Assembly: GCA_020740775.1 (NCBI GenBank)
Contig: JAHEWK010000013.1
Coordinates: forward strand, 806,001-870,000
Direction: 5' to 3'
Length of the DNA stretch: 64,000 bases
From: Ilyonectria destructans
Lineage: Eukaryota; Ascomycota; Sordariomycetes; Hypocreales; Nectriaceae
The position numbers were made by a program, and so were the translations under genes. Shown in pieces: positions 1 through 9,493 of the stretch. The notes under the pieces were generated by a model that saw only the letters and a list, made by a program, of their open reading frames with translations, did no database searches and had not been told where the DNA came from. Numbering within the stretch: the first letter of the stretch is position 1; each line of letters opens with the position of its first letter.

Positions 1-1
1 T

Positions 2-1078
2 GCCTACTGGTTTGACTTTGGCATGTCCTATGTTGGCGGCGAAGTGGCCTGGAGGCTGCCGATTGCGTTCCAGATTACATTTGCACTCGTGGTTGTGCTA
101 CTTGTTTTTGGGCTGCCTGAGTCACCGCGCTGGCTCCTTGTCAAAGGCCGGGAGCAAGAAGCTATCCAGGTACTCTGCGATGTCTACGAAAAGCAGCCTT
201 CCGACGAGTTTGTTGTCTCGGAAGTCACAGCCATCAAGCAAGCTATTGCACTAGAGCACGCATCCAACGAGGACGGCTCATTCCTCAGTGTGTTCAAGAA
301 CGACGACATCAAGACCGGCTATCGTGTTCTCCTTGCTTGGGGTGTACAATTCATGAATCAAGCAGGAGGCATAAATCTGGTCGTATACTATGCCCCGTCG
401 GTCCTCGTCCAAAACGTCGGACTTTCACCGCGTACCGCGCAAATTCTCGGCGGCTGCATCAACATGATGTTCATGTTTGGCTCTATTTTGCCTTCTTTCG
501 CCCTTGATCGTATGGGGCGTCGCAAAACAATGCTCTGGGGCTGTGCGGGATTGAGCGTTTGTATGCTGATGATCTCGGCCCTCCTCTCCCGAGTCGGGCA
601 CGAAAATGGCCATGCATGTGCTTCTGCTTCGGTGGCTTTCTTCTTCCTGTACATGTTGATATTCGGCATGAGCGTCAACTGCGTCCCATGGGTGTACGTT
701 CCAGAAATTCTCCCCCTCCAGGCTCGCACTCGGGGAACCGCGATCGGCATCAGTTCGAACTGGCTATGGAACTTCACTGTGGTCATGATTACACCCGTGA
801 TCATCAACCGTTTGAAATGGGTTGCATACATGATATTCTTTGTTACGAACCTCCTTTTCGTGCCTGTCTTCTATCTCTATTATCCGGAGACTAGCAACCT
901 AAAGCTTGAAGATATTGACCACATTTTCACCCAGGGAAAGAACCCGGTGGCTGTTGCTCGGGATATTGCGAAAAAGGGAAAGCAAGGGTTAGTGGATTTG
1001 ACCAGTAACCCCAGCTCGACGGATGGGACTGGGAATGACACAGAGAAAGCGCAGGAAATGGCGATGGAAAGTGTGTAA
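2..1078 (+). CDS. MFS sugar transporter, 3' part (5' end outside window)
   Basis: An open frame enters from the left edge and runs 358 codons to TAA. It is the C-terminal two thirds of a sugar porter of the major facilitator superfamily, a plasma-membrane protein importing hexoses or oligosaccharides. Family signatures are visible: PESPRWL after the sixth membrane segment, the large central cytoplasmic loop, DRMGRRKT between segments 8 and 9, a long hydrophobic stretch with PEILPLQARTRG, and the terminal PETSNLKLEDID motif followed by a charged tail. Six C-terminal membrane segments can be counted. The first Met in the frame (base 23) is internal, not the start. The substrate cannot be read; the hexose and lactose permease groups both fit. 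No intron is seen in this part. Confidence 0.9.
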   Translation, partial: AYWFDFGMSYVGGEVAWRLPIAFQITFALVVVLLVFGLPESPRWLLVKGREQEAIQVLCDVYEKQPSDEFVVSEVTAIKQAIALEHASNEDGSFLSVFKNDDIKTGYRVLLAWGVQFMNQAGGINLVVYYAPSVLVQNVGLSPRTAQILGGCINMMFMFGSILPSFALDRMGRRKTMLWGCAGLSVCMLMISALLSRVGHENGHACASASVAFFFLYMLIFGMSVNCVPWVYVPEILPLQARTRGTAIGISSNWLWNFTVVMITPVIINRLKWVAYMIFFVTNLLFVPVFYLYYPETSNLKLEDIDHIFTQGKNPVAVARDIAKKGKQGLVDLTSNPSSTDGTGNDTEKAQEMAMESV

Positions 1079-1667
1079 ACTCTTGAGTGGTGGGAGCGGT
1101 CTCTGTTTGGAAGACAAATAGGTCGAAGTGCCCTCCTCGGCCTAGACCGCGCTTATAACCTGTACCAGCCACAATTGACTCTCCTGACCAGAACCAACCC
1201 ATTTCGATGTATTCGTTTAGATCAGGAATTCGCCTCTGGTGACCCAACACGGGGCTAATCTGTAGTCAGCCTTATCGATGGCGCTATGGGTAGCCTGCTA
1301 GCGCTGAGTCGACTCTGATGGGCTTTCCAAGAGGCTTCCTGTATCTGGATCAACATGGCACCGTATCATTCGTCCCGGGGTTTATAGTGCATTGGCGTGC
1401 ATGCATGTCGCGCTATTCGAACTTCCATGAAATGAATATCTGTAAAATGTCCTGGGGCTGTGTAGTGGCGAAGTAACACCCTGCAGGCGCCTCTTTTGGC
1501 TATATTCAGCTGCTGCAACCGCTCCGCCTTGGACATCAATAGAGCCAATGCCCAGTTACAGGCGCGCATAATAGAGATCAATTCCTCCACCTCTCCACTC
1601 ATTCTCATGCTCTTCCCACCCAACAGTTCAGTCCACTGCTTCCGGACCGCGTCGCTGTCCCGCAAAG
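1079..1667. other. Intergenic region, 589 bp
   Basis: It lies between the transporter and the HET-ankyrin gene, which point the same way. It must hold the terminator of the first and the promoter of the second. No coding frame with family-like content and no repeat was seen. Confidence 0.5.
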
Positions 1668-3920
1668 ATGCCTCTAGCAATCTTCAAACACAAACCTATT
1701 GATCTAGCGAGCGATGCTATCCGGCTTGTTCGTATCTTCAAGGGTTACTTCAACGAGTCGATTAGCTGCGAGCTGTTTGAGACATGGCTCCACGAAGTCG
1801 AAGGTGTCCCCTTCGAAGCGTTGTCCTACGCTTGGGGTGGCACCCGGAAATCCGCAGAAATCGTCGTCAATGGATGCAGTGCAAATGTCACCGAAAACTT
1901 GTACACGGCATTGCAGCATCTAAGATTAGAACATCGCGATCGAGTCATGTGGATTGATGCTATTTGCATTGACCAGGACAACAGCAAAGAGCAGGGCCAT
2001 CAAGTTGGTCAAATGAGGACCATTTACAGCAAGGCCGAGGAGGTCATCATCTGGCTAGGTCCAAGCAGTGGCAACATTGACTTCCTCATGGACTTAATGA
2101 ACCGGGTGCACAGCAATGCAATGGTTGCAACTCAGGATTGGGCAGAGTCGCCGGAGCGCTGGCAGGTTGGCTGGCCAATTGTACAACATCGCCTAGGCGG
2201 AATCCACCACACTGAGATAGACGCCCACGTGGCCGATGCTTTTCAGGAACTCTTGCAAAAGCCCTGGTTTCTAAGAGTCTGGGTCATACAAGAGGTTGCG
2301 AGCGCTCGAGCAGCGTCTATAATGTGTGGTTCGAAGACAATCTCCACGCGAACGTTCACACAAATCCCGCCCTTGTTGGAGATAAAACCGAACGCTCATA
2401 CCCAAGCTCTGTTGGATGTTATGCCAGGGTATTTGAGGAAAAGTACCTGGTGGAGCCACCACCAAGACCTTGCGACACTCCTCCAGAGGTTTCACCACAG
2501 TAAAGCAGGTGACCCGCGCGACAAAATATACGCCTTGTTGGGAATATCATCGGATGCCCGCAGGAATGAAGTTTTCCGGCCAAACTACGAAAGAACGTCT
2601 CAGGAGGTGATCCAAGACACGATCGCATTTTTATTGTTTGGGACCCAAACGATCCCAACTAACAAAGCATTCACTGCGAACGTTCCGTTGCCGGTTTGGA
2701 CACTACCTCAGCTCCTGGAGAAGATAGCCACATTGCCGTACGAAGTTCTGAGTTGGGCAATGGAAAATAAGATCCCCAGTCTGGTCTTGATCCTTTTGGA
2801 AAGCAACAAGATTGATGTGAACAGGAAATATACCAGAGAAGCCAGAACACTCCTTTCCTATTTGGCAAACAATGAGATTCCGCGAGATGATAGCATCATC
2901 CGAGCTGTTCTTGCGCACCCAGATATTGATGTTAACCTGGACCACCCTCTTGCAGACGCAGCAAGATGCGGACATCTTACAGCGGTTCAGTTGCTGCTAA
3001 AACACAAAGACATCGATGTCAACCTGAACAATCCCCTCGTCGACGCAGCAAGCTTGGGGCGCAAGACAATAGTTCGATTGCTGCTCGAACATGAACAAGT
3101 CGATGTGAACAGTGGTTCACCTCTCGGGAAGGCAGCATTCAACGGACACAAAGACACGGTTGAATTGCTACTCGGACATGACAACATCGATGTGAACAAC
3201 CCCCAATTATGGCCAACTTATGAACCTCTTCTATCGGCAGTAAGGAGCGGACACACAGAAGTAGTCGAATTGCTGCTTGGACATGATCAAATCGATCCGA
3301 ACTTTGGTTTGCCACTCTCCAAGGCAGCGGAGAAGAGACACTATCCAATCGTCAAACTGCTTCTGGCACGCGACAATGTCCTGTTTCTGGCACACGACAA
3401 TGGCCACACCAACGCATTACGGGATTGCATGGCAATCGTCATGGTGTCGCTCTCATATGTAGCTGTTGATACCATAGTATCTGTCCTCTTCAAAGGTTCA
3501 CAAGAACCCGCTTCAAATAAGTTAATCAACATGCTCCGCAACGTTGATGCCGATGTGGATAATCAAGATGACACTGGCCGAACACTTTTGTCCAGAGTGT
3601 CACAGAGCGGCAGCCATGCAACGGTCACTATTCTGATTAGACAAGGCGCCAACATACACTCTCGAGACAACAACGGCCGAACGTCACTGTCGTGGGCAGC
3701 AAGCAATAGAAATGCTGGAGACAACGGAGTGATTCAACGTCTGCTTGAAAGACGCACCGGCACAGAGTCTCTAGATGACAACGACCGAATCCCACTATCT
3801 TGGGCAGCAAGCATTAGAAATGATGGACACAATAGAGTGATTCAGTGTCTGCTGAAAAGGAATGCGGAAATTGAGTCCCGAGATGACAACGGCCGAACAC
3901 CACTATCATGGGCAGCTTAA
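1668..3920 (+). CDS. HET-domain / ankyrin-repeat protein, ends at premature TAA
   Basis: This is a 750-residue intronless frame. Residues about 47-210 form a heterokaryon-incompatibility (HET) domain: FEALSYAWGG, then VMWIDAICIDQDN near residues 93-105, then QMRTIYSKAEEVIIWLG, then WVIQEVASA and DPRDKIYALLGI. HET domains trigger cell death after non-self recognition; this is family knowledge, not shown here. From about residue 410 to the end there are ankyrin-type repeats of about 33 residues with GHxxVVxLLL and GRTPLSWAA cores. The frame stops at 3918-3920 (TAA) inside a repeat, and the same frame continues with more ankyrin repeats to 4202 (next entry). The gene was therefore probably longer before one nonsense change, or exists as a truncated allele. 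Confidence 0.85.
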   Translation: MPLAIFKHKPIDLASDAIRLVRIFKGYFNESISCELFETWLHEVEGVPFEALSYAWGGTRKSAEIVVNGCSANVTENLYTALQHLRLEHRDRVMWIDAICIDQDNSKEQGHQVGQMRTIYSKAEEVIIWLGPSSGNIDFLMDLMNRVHSNAMVATQDWAESPERWQVGWPIVQHRLGGIHHTEIDAHVADAFQELLQKPWFLRVWVIQEVASARAASIMCGSKTISTRTFTQIPPLLEIKPNAHTQALLDVMPGYLRKSTWWSHHQDLATLLQRFHHSKAGDPRDKIYALLGISSDARRNEVFRPNYERTSQEVIQDTIAFLLFGTQTIPTNKAFTANVPLPVWTLPQLLEKIATLPYEVLSWAMENKIPSLVLILLESNKIDVNRKYTREARTLLSYLANNEIPRDDSIIRAVLAHPDIDVNLDHPLADAARCGHLTAVQLLLKHKDIDVNLNNPLVDAASLGRKTIVRLLLEHEQVDVNSGSPLGKAAFNGHKDTVELLLGHDNIDVNNPQLWPTYEPLLSAVRSGHTEVVELLLGHDQIDPNFGLPLSKAAEKRHYPIVKLLLARDNVLFLAHDNGHTNALRDCMAIVMVSLSYVAVDTIVSVLFKGSQEPASNKLINMLRNVDADVDNQDDTGRTLLSRVSQSGSHATVTILIRQGANIHSRDNNGRTSLSWAASNRNAGDNGVIQRLLERRTGTESLDDNDRIPLSWAASIRNDGHNRVIQCLLKRNAEIESRDDNGRTPLSWAA

Positions 3921-4202
3921 GAAGGCTCATGCTACAACACCAGCTTGTTCCTCCAGAACGGTGCGGACATTGAATCTCGAGATAATGATGGCCGAACACC
4001 GCTGTCATGGGCGGCGGGCGAGGGTCGAAATCAAATCGTTCAATTCCTGATTAAGAAGGGTGCTAACGTAGAAAGTCGGGATAATGCTGGCAGAACTTCT
4101 CTGTCTTGGGCAAGGGTAGGGAACCAGTACGGCATGAAGTCTCATGTGTTCGTTGAGAAGCTACTGATCAAAGCCGGAGTAAGACAGGAGGATGAGTGTT
4201 AA
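3921..4202 (+). pseudogene. In-frame ankyrin tail downstream of the premature stop
   Basis: After the TAA at 3918 the same reading frame goes on for 93 codons to a TAA at 4200-4202, with two further ankyrin units (ADIESRDNDGRTPLSW and ANVESRDNAGRTSLSW). Counting from the AA before the stop to the next LSW gives exactly 33 positions with the stop as one of them. The following repeat has AAGEG where this one has AA-stop-EG. No insertion or deletion is therefore needed. There is no ATG at the head of this tail, so independent translation is unlikely. Confidence 0.75.
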
Positions 4203-4476
4203 CACCAGGGAGCAAATGGGAATAGCAGTTTGACTTGAGGGGCAGGCTACTTTAACCACGTCGCGATCATTCTTGTAGAGCTTTTTTATTAATATATTAT
4301 AACTCCTTGATGATAATTCTTCCTCATCCCAAGGCTTTCCAATCACGCATTCCATCAGTTATGGGATTGCCAGAGCTCGCTATCAACTTCGTCTCTGAAG
4401 CTGACCCTTACACCACCGTTGGATAGGAAGAGGTCAAGGAGTTCAACCTCAGATCCCTCAATCACTTGACGTGACA

Positions 4477-6797
4477 TTAAGCCAAGCCCCATAGCTTCCG
4501 TAATTCCTCGGACCTATCAGAGGTTTTCCAGCCCGTCTCCTTCTCGATTCTAGCCAACTGTTTGAGAAGGGCAATTTTCTCGGCAGCGTGTTCATCCCCA
4601 CAGTCATGAAAGCGTGATCCCTGCTGGGATGGCGGACAGCGCGAGGTTGATGTGGTCGCGAACGCTCGGCCGGCAATGTAGAGTGGTTGCAGATGATTGA
4701 CCCAGTTGGCGCTATTTATTCATATTAACAACAAGCGAGATACGATAACTGACATATTTAGCTTACTGAGAGATGTTCCATATCGAAATCCCACCAATTT
4801 CTCGAGCATGCCAGAGCGGATCAAACTTGGTGCCACTGTGTCAGTGCCCTCTCTTAAATTACGGTGCTGAGATTAAAGTCCTGGCAACAATAATCCATTT
4901 CCAATGATATCGGAAATATCTCCGCTGTGTATTTAAAGAATGTGAACTCACTAGCTCCGGGTCGGCTGCTCCCGAGTGGGAAACGAGACCGGTCTGTAGA
5001 AGCAAAATGGCACCAGCGTGGTAAAATGTGTTCCCACAAACTATAAAGTGAGAATTAGCACACTCATCCCAATGCCTATAGGTGAACTTACTAGAAGCTG
5101 GCCTGGTGAAAGTTGTTATTGGGAATGGGCCAGACTCTCCAGAATGAGCTCTCAAGAGTGGCTGCACTTCTGTCGGTCGGTTTTCCCACCACTGGTGCAT
5201 CGAATCCCATAATGATACAATCATTTTATTGCGCCGCGATGCCGATGCCCCCAGGACTGAATTCGATGCTAACAAATTGACAGTTTTAGCAAATATGAGG
5301 ATCGCGAGATTACAGTAGTCATCGACATCACCGCCAGCAGCGACGGATGGTACTGAATCGTTTTTAACCCAGAACTCAGTCGGAATTAAGGTCGTCTCTC
5401 CGATAATAAATGCGGCCCAAATATCTTCAACAGTTAGTACTCAGTCATAAAACCTCAGGAAAGCAAATACCTATTCTTGCAAATGCCCAAAAGCAGGCCT
5501 TCACGATGCCTGTGCTAGATCCATGCCAGCCTCGACTTTTTAAGAGTCCGGCACAACCCTTAACAGAGTTAACAATTGTTCGAAATGACTTTACTGGGAT
5601 CTCATACCTTGAGATGACGTCTCCACTCAGAAACGCTCGATGCCATCATCTCGTACACACAGAGTAGTGTGCAGGCTGCGAGAACCGACGTATCCGCTTC
5701 AACCGGATCTTGTTGAATAAGATTCTGAATAGTGTACTGGTATAGTTCCAAGGTAGTTTGTTGTTGATGGCCTTTGATCGTATCGAGCTGGCGTGATGAC
5801 AGGGCTAGCGCAGCAGCGGCAAAGGCCTTGGAATTCATCATAAGGTGGACGCTCTTCACGGTGAAATGTCTTTCCGAATCAGTCGTCTCACACCATGTCC
5901 CCGTCTCTCTGAGATATGCTGCCATCATATACGCTTGCTCGCCCTTGGAAATAGGTAAAGCCAATTCAGGTAGTGGCGAGGCGTTGCGGGAAACTCCTTG
6001 TCCCAGTGAGAAAGGTGGGACATTTGATGGAGAATCAAGCTCTACATATCCCTGTTGACCACCTAAAAAGGTACAAGGAGATGTCTCTTGATAGCTGGGG
6101 CTAGAATCTGTAAACTGAAATGCATCAACGAATAAACCGTTGGTAAAATTGACGATTCTCGGTGTAGAAACATGCGCTGTGTGGGAAACATAATCCGCCG
6201 AGGTGTTGTCGTCAACAAACGGTAATTCGTCTTCTGATGCAGGCGAAGGCGAGCGTGGACTTGAATCACGGTAACACCGTAGGATGGTTTCTGTGTCGTC
6301 GATAATCTGTACATCTTAGTCAATGAATGAACGGGGAAGCATCAAGTGAATGAGATGAACTCAGAGTGGAGCAGGCTTACACGACTCCCCGCGGTTCTAG
6401 ATGCCTCGTCGGTGTCATTTGCCGTTCTCTCATTCTCTATTGCGAGAAGCAAGGAAGAATCTTCTGAGGAAAGGTGAAGCGCCCGCGACGGATGGAATGA
6501 GACTTTGAGCCCCCAACGGCACTCATCGCCACAAGCGTCACAGTTCTGACATCTTGGACGGGTTTCATCACCTAAGATGGACAGCGTGTTAGCGGTTCCG
6601 CTTGCCGAAATTGTTCGTCTTGGATATTCGATTGCCTACATTTTCGTCGCCGGCTTCGACAGGGAAGACTGGAGACTCGTAAGTGGTTACCATGCGACTG
6701 AGGAAGCCACTAACCATCCAGATCGTGTTCTGGTTCTGATTGCCCGTCGTCCAGCCCCGCTTGATGGTGTCAAGGGCACTCCGGATCGGTTTACCAT
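4477..6797 (-). CDS. Zn2Cys6 transcription factor with fungal-specific C-terminal domain, nine exons
   Basis: Exons (minus strand): 6797-6715, 6668-6640, 6571-6381, 6306-5608, 5558-5471, 5424-5092, 5040-4952, 4825-4767, 4711-4477, giving 601 residues in a closed frame. The zinc cluster is at residues 28-55 (C28, C31, C38, C45, C48, C55; SGCLPCRSRRRKCDETRPRC). Introns 1 and 2 split the codons of C28 and C38, leaving a 29-nt microexon. The C-terminal part carries Fungal_trans_2-type motifs: SEWRRHLK, VKACFWAFARIDIWAAF, GESGPFP, CGNTFYHAGAILLLQTG, LWHAREIGGIS and ANWVNHLQPLYIAGR. It lies divergent from the flavin monooxygenase at 7230, so it may regulate it. The exon 7/8 junction (4951-4826 intron) is the least certain. 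Confidence 0.82.
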
Positions 6798-7229
6798 ATT
6801 TCATTACCGTCGAGTGTTGGTGGAGATGCCTGATACGACCAATATTGGCTGTTAAAAGTTCAGGAATGACGGGTTCTTAAGGATTTGGTTGTACGCAAGT
6901 GTAACCGCAGCCGCATTTGTCATCTCGCCTTAGTGTGGAAAGCATCGCAAGCCACATAGAAAATGGCAAGTCTAAGCGGCGGTTAGACAAACTCCCCACC
7001 CCGAGCGACACCGGGATACTAAGGAAGTGTTAGCTCCAATTTCTCCGCCGCCGAACATGTTGTAAGTAAGTCTTCGGATCAAGCAGATGTTCCTGGATTT
7101 AGTGTGTGGAGTGTTATATATAATTGTACGTCTTTCTCGAGTTTATATCTACAACTCAGCTCAATCTCTCAGTCTCATTTCCCCAAGGCACAGCCCTGGT
7201 GATAAAATATCAATTGCTTCTCTACCAAT
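6798..7229. promoter_or_regulatory. Divergent promoter between Zn2Cys6 factor and monooxygenase
   Basis: This 432-bp shared upstream region holds several CGG-rich spots (AAGCGGCGG near 6974, CTCCGCCGCCG near 7041), which are the kind of triplets zinc-cluster proteins bind. A strong TATA-like run (7115-7123) faces the monooxygenase. Binding by the neighbouring factor is inference. Confidence 0.5.
7115..7123 (+). promoter_or_regulatory. TATA-like box of the monooxygenase gene
   Basis: TATATATAA lies 107 bp before the ATG at 7230, in a plausible place for a core promoter with a 60-80 nt leader. Confidence 0.45.
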
Positions 7230-8895
7230 ATGAGCGAATCCAAAGAGGTCATCATCATCGGAGGGGGGATCTCCGGACTGGGAATGGCTGTCCAGCTCAA
7301 AAGACTCCTCGGCCATGAAAACTTCACCATATACGAACAATCCGACAATCTTGGCGGCACCTGGTGGCACAACAAATACCCTGGGTGCGCTTGCGATATT
7401 CCAAGCCACTTCTACTCGTACAGCTTTGCGTTGAAGCCGGATTGGACGACAACTTATCCAGGGCGAGATGAGTTGCACAAGTACTTCATCTCCGTTGCTG
7501 AAAAGTTCAACATCCTGCCGCATTGCCGATTCAACGCGACGTGTCTGAGCTTGGAGTGGAATTCTGCCACTTCCAAGTGGACATGCCACTTTCAAGACAC
7601 TGTGACAGGAAAACAGTTCACTCGCGTGGCTCCTGTTGTGGTCAGCGCCATCGGTACTCTTGATCGGCCCTACATTCCCAAGATCGACGGCATTGACTCT
7701 TTCCCGGGAGAGACTTTCCACAGTGCCCGCTGGGACTACTCAATTGATCTCAAGGACAAAAATGTTGTGGTTCTTGGCAATGGCGCGTCCGCAACCCAGT
7801 TTGTACCAGAACTGGTCAAATCATCGGGGGCGCGAGGCAAAGTCACTCAGTTGGTGAAGAGCGCACACTGGTGGACAAAGCGTGTAAGTCTTGCTTGACG
7901 TCGGGCATTTAATCTTTAGCTGACATATATTCTAGGGAAACCCAGAGTACTCCGAGTACTGGAAGTTTCTGATGAAATACATCCCTTTCGCCGCGCGGAT
8001 GTACCGCATCCTTCTTGCGTGGCAGCTAGAGAGCGTTTTCTTCTCGTTTCTGATGACCCAGGCTGGCGCACGGAAGAGACAAAAGATCCGTGATGCCACG
8101 TACGAATACATCGATAATGATGCGCCAATTCAATACCGTGAGATCTTGCGTCCAGATTACGAGCCTGGATGCAAACGGCGAGTCAATACTGCAACGTACC
8201 TCGAATGCTTGCATGCTCCCAACATGCACCTAGCAAAGGAGCGTGCGATCAAGATTGAAGGCAAAAAGGTCATCACGGATACTGGGGTGCAACGCGATGC
8301 CGATGTCATCATCTACGCAACCGGATTCGCTACTCAAAAATGGCTCTATCCCATCCAAATCAAGGGTGTTGGTGGCAGAGACTTGCATGAAGCCTGGGAT
8401 CAGGCCGGCGGCGCCGAGGCATACAAAGGCACAGTTGTAACCGAGTTCCCAAACTTCTTCATCTTATACGGACCAAACGCTGCAACTGGCCAACACTCAG
8501 TCATCTTCCACTCCGAGTGCCAGATCAACTACTCCTGCCGACTGCTGCGTCCAGTGCTGAACCGCTCACGCCCTGTCGACTACATCATGGTGAAGCCAGA
8601 GTCTCAGAAACGAGACTTGACCTGGGTTCAGGGGAAACTCCCCAACCTCGTCTTCAACAGTGGCTGCCAGAGTTGGTGGATGGACCCAGTCACGCGCAAG
8701 AACACCTTCATCTACCCTGACCCGATGTACAAGTATTGGCTTCGAACTATCTTCCCTACTTGGTCAGACTTCGAAATCGGCCGTCGTGAGAGTATAAAAT
8801 CTCCTGTCAAGACTTTTCTCAGTACCCTCGCTAGTCTCGGGATCTTTGCGGGCGCCATTGCCTTTGCTGCATCGTACCTTGAGTGGCAAGTGTAG
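7230..8895 (+). CDS. FAD-dependent monooxygenase, Baeyer-Villiger / FMO-like
   Basis: Exons 7230-7883 and 7936-8895 (52-bp intron, GTAAGT...TCTAG) give 537 residues. The protein has an FAD-binding GGGISGLG at residues 11-18, GGTWW at 42-46, the Baeyer-Villiger/FMO fingerprint FPGETFHSARW (158-168) and a second, NADPH-type Rossmann motif GNGASA (183-188). A hydrophobic segment of about 20 residues close to the C-terminus (TLASLGIFAGAIAFAASYL) could anchor it to a membrane. Family members insert oxygen next to ketones or oxidise heteroatoms; the substrate is unknown. It is divergent from a pathway-type Zn2Cys6 regulator, which suggests an inducible catabolic or secondary-metabolic step. Confidence 0.9.
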
Positions 8896-9493
8896 AATTG
8901 GCGTGGAATCAACGAAACTAGCATGTTATCAATCTTAAGGATCTGCGGGAGGGAAGAAGAGTGTCAATCAAATAGCACATAGATTTTGCAACTACCAATG
9001 CAATTAATAAAATTGGCTGGAATCAAATCAATCAAACTACTCCCTCCTATTTTTAAGCGAAAATATTTCTCGAAGAACAAGATCAGCTGGCACAAAGCCC
9101 CTTCGCCGCTCGATTTTTCCAAGGCTGAGTCTAGGGTAAGCGAGAAAGTTGTGATACGCCGGCAATAAGGCGGGTATGGAGATGCCCGGACATGGGTATG
9201 TGATGATGAACCCCGCGAGATGAGCAGGCACCAGGAAAATAATATTGATCCGTCAAGCTTCACGTGCAGTGCAGTTCAGTACCTCTATTCATATAAGACT
9301 TACCTTACAGGTGGTTGCGTTCCTATTCCCAAGAGGAGACTCGTGGCGATTGTTGCTGATGAGACTGGTATGCGATTAAATCAGGCCGCAAGGAATATTC
9401 CCCTCACCACTTCCGTCCAGATTCTTCCAGCATATGAGGTTATTCCCGTCAAGATTCTAGCATCCCGCAGCGCTACACATAAACCACGCAACC
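8896..9493. other. Intergenic region, 598 bp
   Basis: It separates the monooxygenase from the second HET gene, both on the plus strand. A moderately AT-rich stretch occurs near 8990-9080. No gene or repeat was recognised. Confidence 0.5.
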
